A DNA stretch of 64,000 nt from Fragilariopsis cylindrus CCMP1102 (GCA_900095095.1 FMBT01000291.1:372001-436000); one strand, 5' to 3'. Shown: positions 20,415 to 32,633, counted from the stretch's first letter. Numbers and translations are program-made. Notes: generated by a model not told the origin, from the sequence alone.

Positions 20415-22914
20415 TTATATACCTTCCGATAAGAAATTATATGTCGAGTTCATTGAAACACTCGGTTGCTCGGTGACGTCTACAAAACTTCCGATTATTT
20501 TTACCGGAACACCAACTGCAACGGAATGCGGGGGTAGATCGGTTATGACCAAACCTCCAGCACCAACTTGACAGCCGTCACCAATTTTGACATTGCCCAG
20601 AACACTAGTTCCTGCGCCAAGTAAAACTCCATTGCCAACCTGATTCACAATCATGACCGAAAAGATAAATTGTGTCACAACAAATCAATGTCAGTATCGA
20701 GAAATAAAGGCAATGAATAAATTCACACACACAAGCAGTTTTATGGCAACATTATCAGTCTCTTCCCTTTCTATTCTAAGGCAAATCTTACCTTTGGATG
20801 GCGATCAACACCTTTTTTGCCTGATCCTCCTAACGTCACATGGTGTAAGATGGAACAATTGTGACCGAGATGAGCAGTTTCTCCGATGACAATGCCTTTT
20901 AAAAAACCAAAAAAATCCGATGGGAAGGGAACAAAAAATTGATCACGTTAGTATCTCAGAATCACATTTTTGGGAAAAAAGAATGTACAAAGATACAAAA
21001 AAGAAGGGATGCGTGATTAATCAGCAATCGAATCGCAATAAGATTCATTCTACTTACCCGTCCCATGATCCAACATGATTCCATTACCTGTAGCGAATAA
21101 AAGTAGGACAACAAATGACAAATTGTAGTGATTGTATTATTATGTTAGATAGGCAGGGTTTTAAAATCGATTCAATACATTTGATTCTCCCCTTGGACCT
21201 TTGTCTTTTTGCAACTTACCCAGTGTAGCATTAGGATGGATATCGATCTGAAACGTTTGTGACATTTGTGACTGAAGGTAATGTGCCAGTACCTGTTTAT
21301 TGTCTGTCTTCCAAATAGCATGGGCAACGCGATAGGTTTGTAGGGCATGGAATCCTTTGAAATATAAAAATACATCAGGCAAACAGGTACAGGCAGGATC
21401 TCGATCCCGAACCGCCTGTTATATCGCAATTAACGATATAGTAATGATAATGATAATGATAATATTGAAAACGGGGATTGATTAGTGTAATTTTCAAATT
21501 GACAATGTAATAAAACTGATGGTACTAGTATGTTTTGCAAACAAACGATTAAAAAGCGCCCCCCCCCCCCCCCCCCCCTTCTTTTACTGTGCAAATAATC
21601 AGAAGTGCTTGTTTAATGTAGCACTTCTGTTTAGCTTGAGATTCTCAACCGGGTTCTTTTGTGGAGCGCACGGGTATCTCAGTTTTTTTAAAATTTTTCT
21701 TCGTTTTTCAAGCAAGCATTGAACGCAGTTTACGGCATTATCTGTCCCTATACAATAAATTATATGTCATAACATAAACGTACCATGATATCAGCACGGA
21801 TGGCTCGTCCAATAGATCGGTCTTTATGTAGAGCATTCAAAATCAAGGATTGGACTTGGGTTGAAATCATTGCCGCACTCGATAGCTTATTTGCCAATAA
21901 AAATGCTAAGCTCGACTCAAGACTATCATGATTTAGAATCGAAGAATATAGGAAACTAACCAAAAGGGGTTCTCGTTGCGATTCTTGGTAGGCCTCCCAT
22001 CGCATTAAATCCCAAACAACATCCTTGGACGTTTCAGGATCATATATGGTAGATGGAATGGATAAATCAATATTTGGATAAAATAGTTCTGGTTTCGCGA
22101 ATGGGCCATCATCCTCGCTGCTATCTACTGCTGAACTAGTGGTATTTGCTATCAGCGTCGACGAAGGAGAAACCAAGGATGACGACGACGACGATGATGT
22201 TATTGTTCTTCCTATTGCTTCAGAGATTTCTATTTCTTCCCTTTCATCATCAACCGAGTAGTGTCCTTCATCCCATATCGCACCTCGAAGCCTACTTGAT
22301 TCTTCCGTACGAGCCACCATACGTCTCACCCGTTTGGGCTGAGTGTCGTCATCACTGGGAGTAGCAGTGTACCTTGACGTTATGCTTTTCGTTAGACTTT
22401 CAATTTCGTCAGTATTCTTTCTATTAGGAGCTTCTGGAACGTTCCAGTGAAGTTTGTCGTGATCGATATCTGTGCTAATAACCGCTGCATCGTCATCGTC
22501 GCTATATCCAACAGGAAGATTCTTCCCAGCACCCAGATCGTAGCTTGATACTACTTTCCTTATTGTATCCATATCTTTGTACTGTTTCACAGGTACTTTT
22601 GGAAGATTCTTCCCAACCCCCAGATCGTAGGTTGATGATACTTTCCTTATTGTATCCTTATCTTCGCTTTCATCTTTAGCGCTGAATTCATCCCCCCACG
22701 CAACACTAAGCCTAGGCGACAAGTCTTGGCAGCGATTATATTCTTGTTGATAAATTCTATACCTTGAAAAATGATGGGTACGTTTACGTCGTAGGCTGCG
22801 TCGTTGTCGTATACATACCAAATTTCTTACTTTCTGATGTTGATCATATCTTGTTGTAAAAGACGAGACCGGAAGTAATTGTAGTAATACAAACAAAACA
22901 GAAAGCAGTTCCAT
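20415..22914 (-). CDS. SAT: Serine O-acetyltransferase, plastid-type (five exons)
   Basis: Exons are 22914-21784, 21415-21220, 21087-21058 (30 bases), 20895-20792 and 20639-20415, all phase-consistent, giving 561 residues. The enzyme makes O-acetylserine from serine and acetyl-CoA, the committed step of cysteine synthesis. The N-terminal domain shows QREPLLVSFLYSSIL, NHDSLESSLAFLLANKLSS and AIRADIM|AVRDRDPAC. The hexapeptide-repeat domain shows FKGFHALQTYRVAH, IDIHPNATLG, GIMLDHGTGIVIGET (catalytic DHG area), CSILHHVTLGGSGK (catalytic His) and GVPVKIIG. The leader LLSVLFVLLQLLPVSSFTTR is a signal peptide with an SSF plastid-import pattern. Between leader and enzyme lie about 230 extra residues, including two near-identical copies of DTIRKV-SYDLG-GKNLP, an internal duplication. 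The 30-base microexon encodes most of the GIMLDHG active-site strand. Confidence 0.95.
21559..21578. repeat. 20-base poly-C run in SAT intron 1
   Basis: Uninterrupted C homopolymer, striking in AT-rich DNA and prone to length error in sequencing. It lies in the 368-base first intron of the serine acetyltransferase gene. Confidence 0.9.
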
Positions 22915-23608
22915 AGTGATTTTTCACTGTCCGCTATTCAACTTTCTCAGCAGTCGGGCGGGGCGGGGGCGTTGGATTTGTGTGTTTGTGTCTCGTCGAA
23001 AAGATGATTCGATGAATAAATAATATTGATGTAATAAAATGGAAGTATGATGTGTCTCATGAAGAATAATATTCTGCCTCGTCGCCTCGTCCAGTGTACA
23101 AGTACGTATTTTAGAAAGAACTAAATCATGCGTGATTGATTATTCATTCGATTCGATTCGATTCGATTCGATTCATTCGTGCAACAATATATTCTTCTAG
23201 GTAATAGTAAGTAAACGATAATAGGTCCTATTATTATTGAAATGGGTAACTCCTGTTTAAAAGTACTATGCATTATTTTACTTTATTCTTTAATTTAATT
23301 TAATGATTACAATAGTTGATTTACGTCTGTATCAAAGATGATAAAATATAAAATTCATTATTAAATATGAAGAATATATTTCCAAACAAACAAATAGAGA
23401 TAATATTAGAAGATCTGTCAGTTGTATTTTGTAGAACGGATTAATTATTTATTTATTACGTCCTACTCTATCACTTCCGTTAAGATCAATCTACGACGAT
23501 CAACGTCATTAAAATTATCAGTGCATCGTAAATTTGATTTAGAGAGAGAAAGGGAAGAGATGGAAACACTGATGTCTATCTCTATCAACATTTTAGATTT
23601 GAAAGTTT
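22915..23608. other. Intergenic, with an ATTCG microsatellite
   Basis: Between ALG11 and SAT, both on the minus strand. A (GATTC)n stretch occurs at about 23146-23179. Otherwise AT-rich, with no gene seen. Confidence 0.6.
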
Positions 23609-25405
23609 TTATGAGTACAACAGCGGTAAGACTTGTTCTAAACTTTTATCAAATGCATCATCAGAAAATCGTGTTGCAGATGCTTGTGCATTCCGTCTCA
23701 TATTTTGAGAATCTTTCACATCCATCGTTAGGGCTTTAAATATTGCATCAGCATACTCTTCAATGGTGGTTGCTAAAAATCCAGTTCCAACTATTATCTC
23801 GTTCTTATTAGTATCTTTTGGATCATCATCATCATCGTCATCATCATCATCATCAACAACTTGTAGTATAATGTCCGTTTTGGGACCCCCAGAGTTATGG
23901 GCGATGGTTAATAATCCAGCTGCCATCATTTCTACTATCCCGATACCAAAATGTTCTTGTCGCATCGTATGGATTCCAATGGATGCCTTCATCATCGATG
24001 ATTGTAATTCATGATATGGTGGATTGATAGAAAAGATAACATGATCTTGCAAATGAAGCTGCTTTACTAGTCGACGTAGATCATCAACACGACCCTGATC
24101 GGCATCATTTCGGCAACTACCAATCAATAATAGTTTCACATCACCACCAGTTGATATTATAGGTGACGGTGATATTCTTATTTTTGTTGTTGCTTTGGTC
24201 TTTGGTGTCATTTTTCGAAGCTCGGGATGCTTTTTCAACACCACGGAAAGGGCCTGTATTTGTAACTTGTGATTCTTTTCTGGTCGAAATTGCCCTATTG
24301 AAATTATAGTATTTTCCCGTAAAATATCATTATTATTATTATAGTCGACTCTATTCGGTACACGACATGGCGGATAAACGATCCGAATCGGTTGTTTTTG
24401 TGAACCTGTACCATCCCCACCACCCCCGAACCTCCATAGACTGTTGATATGATTGTAGGTCCAAGTCGAATTGACTAGGACCAAATCTGCTAATGATCCA
24501 CATATTCCATATATCAATGAGAATAAATAATAATAAATAAGTTTGATAACGGTCTTGATTCGTCTTTTGATAGATATAGATATATTATCATTATTACTAC
24601 TATTTTTTCGCCATTCCCATAGCATCATATCAGTGCTTATTGTTGGATAATGTACGTACGCTAAAATTCGAGTTGTTGTTGAAGAGCACATCCATCGTAC
24701 AACAGCAAAAGTAAAAGCATATCCAGTAGTATCACAAAATATAAATTCAGATTCGAATTCACATTCAGATTCAGGTTGTTGTTGTTGTTGTTGTTGTTTT
24801 TTCATTAATAATATTGCTTGACGAGCAAGTTTCATTGTCCCCCATGATTCCATTACCAATGAAAGGAATGGACGGGGTGACAAATATTCTTTATATTCTT
24901 CAAGAGAAACAAGACGAACTGGACAAGGAATTTTTACATCGAATCGTTGTTCCACATCGAGTCTTAAATCGGCTTCATCGGTAGATGGTGGATCAATACT
25001 GAAAATAACAATTTCAACAATATCATCACCATCATCATCGTCATCGTGATCGTCCTTATTGTCGCCATCATCTTCTTTTTTGCTACTTTGTTGTTGTTGT
25101 TGTTGTTGTTGTTGCTGTTGTTGTCTAAGTCTTAGTTGACGATGTTGATTTTTTTGAGACAAAAGTTGTAAAAATTGAATGATTTTCCATAGTACTCGTT
25201 CTCCACCACCTCCACCACTCGCATATGGATGGAAGAAAGCATATGTAATCTTCTTCGGACGACGATTTTGTTGGTCTCTTCTACTTGCTGAATATAATAA
25301 TCGGAACCTGTACAGGAAAAAGAATAAGGCAATAAGTCCCGGAAATATCGACGACGATGTTACCATTATCATAATTTCCTTGAAAATATGGACGTCCCGT
25401 CGCAA
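23609..25405 (-). CDS. ALG11: GDP-Man:Man3GlcNAc2-PP-dolichol alpha-1,2-mannosyltransferase (ALG11)
   Basis: Single exon, 598 residues. ALG11 adds the fourth and fifth mannoses to the lipid-linked oligosaccharide on the cytosolic ER face. An N-terminal membrane anchor (SSIFPGLIALFFFLYRFRLL) is followed by the family signature AFFHPYASGGGGGERVLW. Further ALG11 marks are YVHYPTISTDML-type sequence (here YVHYPTISTDMMLW), VNSTWTYNHI, VYPPCRVP, IISIGQFRPEKNHKLQI and the GT4 donor-site block EHFGIGIVEMMAAGLLTIAHNSGGPK. A polyQ tract, an Asp-rich stretch and a second Asp run near the C-terminus are low-complexity insertions. With PIG-V at 5-7 kb it is a second dolichol-dependent mannosylation gene in the window, though the two are not adjacent. 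It diverges from the next gene with 338 bases between. Confidence 0.92.
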   Translation of the reverse strand: MRRDVHIFKEIMIMVTSSSIFPGLIALFFFLYRFRLLYSASRRDQQNRRPKKITYAFFHPYASGGGGGERVLWKIIQFLQLLSQKNQHRQLRLRQQQQQQQQQQQQSSKKEDDGDNKDDHDDDDDGDDIVEIVIFSIDPPSTDEADLRLDVEQRFDVKIPCPVRLVSLEEYKEYLSPRPFLSLVMESWGTMKLARQAILLMKKQQQQQQQPESECEFESEFIFCDTTGYAFTFAVVRWMCSSTTTRILAYVHYPTISTDMMLWEWRKNSSNNDNISISIKRRIKTVIKLIYYYLFSLIYGICGSLADLVLVNSTWTYNHINSLWRFGGGGDGTGSQKQPIRIVYPPCRVPNRVDYNNNNDILRENTIISIGQFRPEKNHKLQIQALSVVLKKHPELRKMTPKTKATTKIRISPSPIISTGGDVKLLLIGSCRNDADQGRVDDLRRLVKQLHLQDHVIFSINPPYHELQSSMMKASIGIHTMRQEHFGIGIVEMMAAGLLTIAHNSGGPKTDIILQVVDDDDDDDDDDDPKDTNKNEIIVGTGFLATTIEEYADAIFKALTMDVKDSQNMRRNAQASATRFSDDAFDKSLEQVLPLLYS

Positions 25406-25743
25406 GCCACGTCAATTTTTGCTAGGATGATTGAAGAAGAAGTAGTAGTAATAATGAAGGTCAAGCAAATGAAGAAGACGATAGGCAGCAATGGCAACAA
25501 AAGTAGCAATTATGGCATTGGCAATGGTGGAAGATATAAAATAGCATTTCGACTCACTCGACTCACATCACAACTAGACAACTATAATCGAATCTAATTC
25601 ATGCGGGACTAACTGCATGGTCCAGCACGAATTTTTAAATTGATTGAACTTCACAAATTCGATGATGCGTTTGCTTATTCGCGTTTTCCCATCACATAAA
25701 AAAGCAACAGCCTACCGTAATGACATGAACCCCGGTATAAGAA
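25406..25743. other. Intergenic, divergent promoter region
   Basis: Between ALG11 (-) and the membrane protein gene at 25744 (+). No repeat or RNA gene seen. Confidence 0.5.
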
Positions 25744-26293
25744 TTGAACAAAAGACGCAGCAAGTGCGAAGGGATGATGGCGACTTCAGCTACCATGATC
25801 AAAAGTCAGGTGATTTTCCCCAGACTCGCTAATAAGGGAATACAACAACTACGGTCGTTGACGACAACGGTGTCATCGTCGTCGTCATTTAAATTCCTAT
25901 CGGCGAATACTAATAATAGCCGACATTATTTCGGTGGCAGTAGTAGTACTAATTGTATGAGCAATGCTAATAATACCAATCACCCTTATCACTGTCATGG
26001 ATATTATTATAACATAGGGATAAGAAGGAGATGGTCGTCGTCGTTGTCGAGATATTATTCCTCGTCGTTATCGTCGTTATTGTCGAGTAAAGAATTCGAA
26101 CGGATACGTATTGTTGGTCAACAACAATCAAAGATAAAACCAATAATACCGATACGACGAAATTCATATACCTTGTTTTCGTTGCAAAGACTGTTCATCA
26201 ATAATTGCAATCACCAATCACCATCATTTTCTTTTATACCCGACGGCGAGACAAAAAATTATCAGAGTTTGAATCAGATTCGTTGTTATAGTA

Positions 26294-26328
<35 letters not shown>

Positions 26329-27677
26329 AGTAATCAACCATGGGGAGGATCCTCTGTTATGTCGTCCGCAATGATGCGTTATTCCTATCCAATAAATAAT
26401 GCAACAGCTATAACATTGTCAGAGACAGTAAGAAGGCAAGTTTCTTCTTCAACAAAAACACAATACAATCTAATGACGACGACGACAACAACAGCGACAA
26501 CTCCACAACAGACGATTCGGTTTTTGACTACCCGTAATAGTAGCAGTGGCAGTGGCAATGGCAGTGGTAATAACAAGAAAAGTAACGAAAAAGAACAATC
26601 CATACCGAAGGAAAAAGAACTAGATCCCCAGAAGTTGCTATCATCGTCAACAACTACAACTACTACTACTGCTACAAACAGCAATCATAAAAACAAAATA
26701 CAAGAATTTATGGATTCTACCGTATCTACTGTTCGTCCAATGGTTGGATCAGCTGAGGCTACCATCAAACGTGCTGTGGTAGAATTAACTACACCAGATT
26801 TATTATCTGTATATGGTATTATTTTTCTTATGGGTCTTATTGCTGTTGCACCATCTATGATCCGGTGCGTTATTATTCTATATATGCATGCATGTATACT
26901 GTATTGATGAATCGTTTCTACCTTAACACTATATAGAAGTCCTCACACACACATTTTCCCGCTTTCTTCGTAACGTTATCGGTTATTATGCTGTGGTGCA
27001 CTATCATCGTATCATTATCATATAGTCATATGCGACAGTCCGATTCTACGTATGACGATATAGATCCTGAGGATCCTGTAATGGATCTAGCACGAATGCT
27101 TCGGGATGGGAAATTGAATTGGAGGGGTGGAAATGACGATGAGATGAAAGAAAGTGGATCGTCATCGTCCTCAATGGGACTGGATCGTATCGTTGCTGAT
27201 TTATTAAAATCTCCACAAATCCAAGAGGCGGCTAACAATTTAGTTACAAAAGTCATCCAATCATCACAATTTAAAACGGCCTGTCAGGTATTGTTGAAGG
27301 AATTACTACAAGATTTATTAGATGATCCCGATACGTTAAAACAAGTAGTGCATTTGTTACAACATGCGATTGTAGATGAAAAAATTAAGGAGGCTGCTGT
27401 ACAATTGGCAACGGACATATTCGGAGATGATCGTGTCCTTGATGAATTGGTAACACTCGTACAAAGACTTGGGTTGGAACAACAGGTTCAACAGGCGACG
27501 CAGGCACTACTAGTAGAATCTGCACACAATGCATTGAATGATCCTGAGATTTTGGATCATTCAATGGAATTTGCAACGGACGTTGTTGGGGATGATGTTG
27601 TCCAACAAACGGCAGGTGAAGCTTTATACAATACCATGTCGTATGCATTCCGACCCACTTTATCAGTTAGTAAGTAA
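25744..27677 (+). CDS. Unknown, putative mitochondrial membrane protein with helical repeats
   Basis: Exon 1 is 25744-26864 and exon 2 27026-27677, joined in phase 2 (CG|T, Arg), giving about 590 residues. An equally likely start is one of the two Met codons at 25774-25779, after which ATSATMIKSQVIFPRLANKG looks like a mitochondrial presequence. The middle is Ser/Asn/Thr-rich with a (AAT)n microsatellite (26294-26326). A short amphipathic block (MDSTVSTVRPMVGSAEATIK) leads into one membrane helix VYGIIFLMGLIAVAPSM. After the intron come repeated helices of the pattern LLxDPxxLxxVVxLLxxAxxD (for example KELLQDLLDDPDTLKQVV, KEAAVQLATDIFGDD, VESAHNALNDPEILDH). I do not recognise the family. The final codons sit on a GTAAGT donor-like site, so the gene may splice on into the next reading frame. 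Confidence 0.6.
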
Positions 27678-27813
27678 AAGTATCTCATAATGATTATTTG
27701 TTGTGTATTCGAAGAAACATTACAGCTGTAAAACCAAGCTAGATGTGAAAGTCCTCGCTTATTTCTTGCTGCATTATACTCACACTCTAAATAATAATAA
27801 TGATAATATTATT

Positions 27814-28596
27814 ATGCTGTTGCCTTTGTCATCGTTGTTAGTATTAACCCTATTGGGGGTAGGATTGATATTTGTTTCTATTGCTGCCTTTCGAAATGTG
27901 AACCAAACTCCCAACGATGCAAACGATCGGGCTTTTTTCGATACTATAGAAACGTATACATCACGATTGCTAAAACTGTTGTTTCTTCCATTGGATTTCG
28001 TTGCTGCCTGTAAGGATGCAATAGTGGGTATTTTCCTTTTCCCATTTCGCATACTCTCGTCTAGCTTATCATGGGCAGGAAAGCTAGGGGAAAGTATGGT
28101 CGCTTCTATCCAAAAATGGTTCATTTGGTTGCTGTACCTGCCGACAAGATTCTTAACATCAATACAGGAAGGTTCAAGGACAATTCTTTGGTCGACTTCT
28201 GCGTACATAATAAGTCAATTAAGTAGAGTGAAAGATGTAGCGAGTACGTCATTTATGGGCGTATTTTTTCGAAAGGCAATAGAGCAAGTGTCGGGCGTAT
28301 CAAATAAAACCAAAATCCAATGGATTATTCTGAATCATCGTTTGTCGGATTATATTCTCTTCGTAGAAAGATTTGGAAAACAAACGATTGAAGCAATACA
28401 AACAGCAACGAATGATCTATTTGGTAAATTGGTAAGAGTGCAAGACGACGCAACAAAACTTACAGCATTAGTCCAGCGAGAGAGAAAAGCACATGTTGAT
28501 AAATTATCAAAGGGATATAATTCGTTGAATCAAATTCTTGAGGATTTTGCCTTTTCTATTGAGGACGTACTTCGAAGATTTTCTAGGATATTCTGA
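27814..28596 (+). CDS. Unknown membrane protein, or 3' exon of the preceding gene
   Basis: 260 residues from the Met at 27814; the frame is open from 27703. It begins with a membrane helix (LLVLTLLGVGLIFVSIAAF), then a second hydrophobic stretch (LLKLLFLPLDFVAACKDAIV, FPFRILSSS), a third (WFIWLLYLPTRFL) and a C-terminal helical part (ERFGKQTIEAIQTATNDLFG to LEDFAFSIEDVLRRFSRIF). It starts only 136 bases after the stop of the previous gene on the same strand. A donor-like GTAAGT at 27670 and an AG near 27731 would join the two in frame, but the pyrimidine tract is poor, so I keep two entries. No family recognised. Confidence 0.5.
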   Translation: MLLPLSSLLVLTLLGVGLIFVSIAAFRNVNQTPNDANDRAFFDTIETYTSRLLKLLFLPLDFVAACKDAIVGIFLFPFRILSSSLSWAGKLGESMVASIQKWFIWLLYLPTRFLTSIQEGSRTILWSTSAYIISQLSRVKDVASTSFMGVFFRKAIEQVSGVSNKTKIQWIILNHRLSDYILFVERFGKQTIEAIQTATNDLFGKLVRVQDDATKLTALVQRERKAHVDKLSKGYNSLNQILEDFAFSIEDVLRRFSRIF

Positions 28597-28931
28597 GATA
28601 CTTCTGTGGAGAGTAAGGGTATGGGAAATACAATTTTGAGTCGGTCGAGCAACCCCCTAAAAAAATATCCAGCAGAGTGATCTAGTTATATAGTCAATGT
28701 ACATAACTAGTAATTTATGCCATAATAAGTTAGTTTAGATTGTTGAATTTGAAATAAGTAATTCGAAGTTAAATATTAATATTCCTTTTTAATAGACAGA
28801 AACCTTTTAAATTGATAACTCTTAGGTAGAGTATGCTATTATGTTGCACATCAGTCAGATACAGTAATTTATATACTAAGAAGCTTCCAACTTTTGCAAT
28901 CGCGCCAGACTCTGATCAGCCCTCAGTTATC
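28597..28931. other. Intergenic
   Basis: Convergent 3' space, very AT-rich. Nothing recognisable. Confidence 0.5.
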
Positions 28932-31114
28932 TCACATGTATACCTGCAAAATTGCAAATACAATGTATCCACCATATGCCATAAGGAATACGAACCCATG
29001 CCATTTATGCATGACAAAACCAGAGGAAATCATAAAAACGACAAATACGGCTAATAAAACAGCGAGGATGACAATTGATTCAAGAATCCCTTCATCTTTG
29101 AGGCCATGGTAAGGTTCAAATCTATTATTGATACTTATGTAGAGCATCCAGGGGAGACCAAGACCAACCATGATATTGAAAGTGTTGCTTCCAAAGGCAT
29201 TAGATACGGCTTGGTTTCCAAATCCATTTTCAGCAGCAACCTTTGATGCAACATAATTAGGGAGAGATGTTCCTGAAGAGAGAGAATAGAGGAGAGAGAG
29301 ATAATTAAGCATTGATTCAATATCAAAAACAATTGTTCATACAAGACGAGACGTATATTATCTTCCAAATTACCTGCAGCAGACACAGTAAAGCCAATAA
29401 CAGCATCAGGTATATCCATCAATTCAGCTAGAGCCTCCAAGGAAGCAACCATGGAGTAACTGCCAAGAATCAGCCATACTAGACACATTATAGTCGAAAG
29501 GTAAGCTTTTCCAATAGTTGCCTTCATTTCTCCGTTTTCGTCGAGCAATCGAATATCGGGCACGGTGAAGTGCATCAAGAAGCGTAGTGGGAATAGCAAG
29601 AAAAAGAAAATAGTTTCAAGGTTGCTACTATCTCCATTGTATTCGATAAGACTTTCATAGCTTTGAGCCCCCTCAAACTCAGCTTCATCAAGGTCGTCAT
29701 CGTCGTCGTCGTCGTTGTCCTTTGCCTCACCTAGATCCACGGCGCAGTTGCGGTCCATGAATATCTCCATTTTTTCAATGACCTTATCAAAAATAGGCTT
29801 CGATGGAGCCATTATGTAAAAATCACGTTTTCCCTCGACTGGGTTGACAATTCTAATGATTAGATGATTCTCATCGACATCAATTGCCTTAAAGTGAGGG
29901 TATCTCATTCTGTGGTTGTCGGGATCACAACTGTCTGGAACGCTTGAAATCTTTTGTTCTGAAATTGTGAACCATCTCAATTGCCAAGCATTAGCACCAA
30001 AGTATGCCTTGTTGTAGAAAATAGATCGTTGAAATAGGAAACATGAAATCTGGTTTTTATATTCGTTAATTTGGACATCGTGAAGATCGTGGAATTCGCT
30101 TGGACGCTCGGATACTTTCACAAGTGATTTTAGGATATTATTGCGCATCGAAAAAGTAGATCGAATAGAACTGGCAAGAGAACCTCTCCTTAGACTACCT
30201 GACAATGGACTACCTGACAATACCCTTAGATTACCTGTACTTGCGGCTACACCATCCGTAGAAATTACAGGCATATAATACTGCACGGACTTCCAATTAC
30301 CAGCGGGTTCTCCAGAGAGATTTTTTTTATCCATTAAATATTCCATCTTGCCTTGGTCCAAATTCCTTTTTGATACAGCAGCACCGTAGTTCGTTTTTTT
30401 ATAGGAAGAAAGTTTCTTGCCAACTGTCCTCCCTGTTGTCGAAGCACAAGCAACGATCGCCTCAAAATTTGAACACACGATGACATAAAGGATGTAACCA
30501 CTGAAAACCATAGTAGCCTGATAAAAAGAAATGTAAATGTAGTTCGGACCATCTGGGTCATCGTCCAATGGTCGAGTATCTTGAAGAGCCAAGTATAAAA
30601 GGATGATAGCAAGAGCATAGAAGCCAACCTCGCGAGCCAGAATTGATTTGTCTAAAATTAACTTTCCTGTTTTCGAGGCAAAAACTGCTCCAGCACAAAT
30701 AATGAGTTGGTTGAAAATCTCCGATCCTACAACTGTACCCAGTCCCAAACTAGAATGGGTGACGAAAAGTGCGACAACCGAAGAGAATAGTTCAGGAGAA
30801 GATGCACCGGCAGCCATCAGTGTAGCACCGGCAACATCAGGTGGGATTTTATGGTGATTTGCAATCACATTTAAGGCCGGTACAAGTCTAAAAAAATGTC
30901 CCGAAAATGAAAGGAATTAGGTTACGTATTACATATGAGTGCATTTATGTGGCATTTATACTCAATAATCAACACAATAACAAATAAGAACATCATTTGA
31001 ACCTTACCTTTCTTCAGTTACAGTGGCTTGGCACCAAAAAGATACAAAAGTGCACACCCATAATAAAGTCCATACCCACCAGGCCGCTGTGGGCACCTCC
31101 TCGACTTCGTCCAT
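28932..31114 (-). CDS. K+-dependent Na+/Ca2+ exchanger (NCKX/SLC24 family) with a PH-like domain
   Basis: Three exons, 31114-31008, 30887-29374 and 29272-28932, phase-consistent, giving 653 residues. NCKX proteins export Ca2+ in exchange for Na+ (with K+ co-transport) across plasma or organelle membranes. Both alpha repeats are clear: PPDVAGATLMAAGASSPELF with VGSEIFNQLIICAG (alpha-1), and the region IGFTVSAAGTSLPNYVASK plus SNAFGSNTFNIMVGLGLPW (alpha-2), split by intron 2. There are about eleven hydrophobic helices. The cytoplasmic loop (about residues 160-400) holds Ser/Arg-rich sequence and a PH-like module: SCFLFQRSIFYNKAYFGANA, WQLRWFTISEQKISSVPD, then LIIRIVNPVEGKRDFYIMAP and a final helix FDKVIEKMEIFMDRN. 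An Asp run follows. A PH-type lipid sensor in this loop is unusual. The start was chosen because exon 1 supplies a first helix (WWVWTLLWVCTFVSFW). Confidence 0.9.
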
Positions 31115-31749
31115 TACGAATCTCTCCTTATTCAGTAGCAATGCGTCTAATTATCAATCTAAATCTCTATCTTTAATCTGTTGACGGCGAACGGCGAACG
31201 GCGAAGATTGCTCAAGAAATTCATTTATTCTATGCGACGTTATCGAATGTTCGAGGTTCGGATAATGTCGGTGTCATATAATATCTTTCCTGAATTTCCC
31301 GGGTGGATGGCAATCTTCGTCAAGGTGTATGGATTTTTTTGTCTTTTTTTGTTAAGATGATGGGCCTTTGGGCATGATTTAGTTTTTATATGCGAAATCA
31401 AAATCAAAACTAAAAAAAAAGCAGAAGATCGACGATGGACGTAATTTTTCTTCTTGAATGAATCTCACGCGCCAAAGCAAAAACAGAATAGATTTTTAAA
31501 AGCAGGAATAGCTTCTAGAAGATAAACAATAGGCAACAGACTAAATGAATTCGCAATCGTCTATGTTGAATAGAAAAGTAGTAGATACGGTTTTTTTTGA
31601 CTGACTAGTTTTTACTGTTTGTAGTGAACAAGTCATGAAATAAATAGATAAAGAGGAGTAGAAAGTAACCAAAACGAACATTCGCTCAAAGAACGAATGG
31701 GGGAGTTTATACATGATTTATAACAATCTATATTACCAGCCAATTATAT
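31115..31749. other. Intergenic
   Basis: Promoter side of the exchanger gene and 3' side of the ABC1 kinase. It contains a short GGCGAAC triplicate (about 31186-31206). Otherwise nothing seen. Confidence 0.5.
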
Positions 31750-32599
31750 TCATTTCCCCTTAGTCCTAGTTAACTTTCTTCTTGACTTTCGTTCCTCCAT
31801 CTTCACAAGCAAAGATGCTAATCGAGATCGGATTGGGGAAGGGAGTCTTGTTGCGTATCTACCACCTCTACCTTTCGCCCACTTTTTTAATGAACTCAAA
31901 ACATATCTAAAACGCACACGCTTGTCTGTAGAAGCAGTTACAGGTTCTGTATTTACATATAGTACCGATCTTGCGATTGGAGCCCATTCTTTTGCAAGGC
32001 TCCATGGAATGCCTAAACGATCAGAAATACCCTTAATGAGTATAGAAGACCGACCAACCAACACCAGATCTTGAGGAAATGATTTGAGCTCCTTCACAGG
32101 GGAATTGGGTGATAGTTCACCGATGTCATACCTATTTAAAATTATATAAGTCAAAGTTAGATGCGATGAGTGATATCAACGACGGCGACATCATTGTTTT
32201 CGTCGTAAGTGTAGAAACAGAACAGTCTATAGTATAAACTTACCCTCCTGGAAGGACCTTCGTGGATCCATCAAAAAGCCACATAGCAACCGCTGCTGCA
32301 GCTTCATCCTGGGCATCCTCATTTAGTTCTACTCCTAGTTCTAGCGCCAAGTTTCCGATTTTTTCTAAATCCTCGGGTCTATCGTCTCCAATTCGTTCAT
32401 CTAAGGCTATCATTACCTTGGCAAGAGTCTCGCGACTTCGACCAGAGATCTGTTTCACTTGGCCAAAATCTATTAGCCCGATATCACCATTCTCCAGTAC
32501 AAAAATGTTACCAGGATGAGGATCTAGATAATATCAAAAAAAAGTCGATACAAAGAAAGAAATGGTTATTCGGCGTGTTTAGCATATACACTGTGGTAC

Positions 32600-32633
<34 letters not shown>

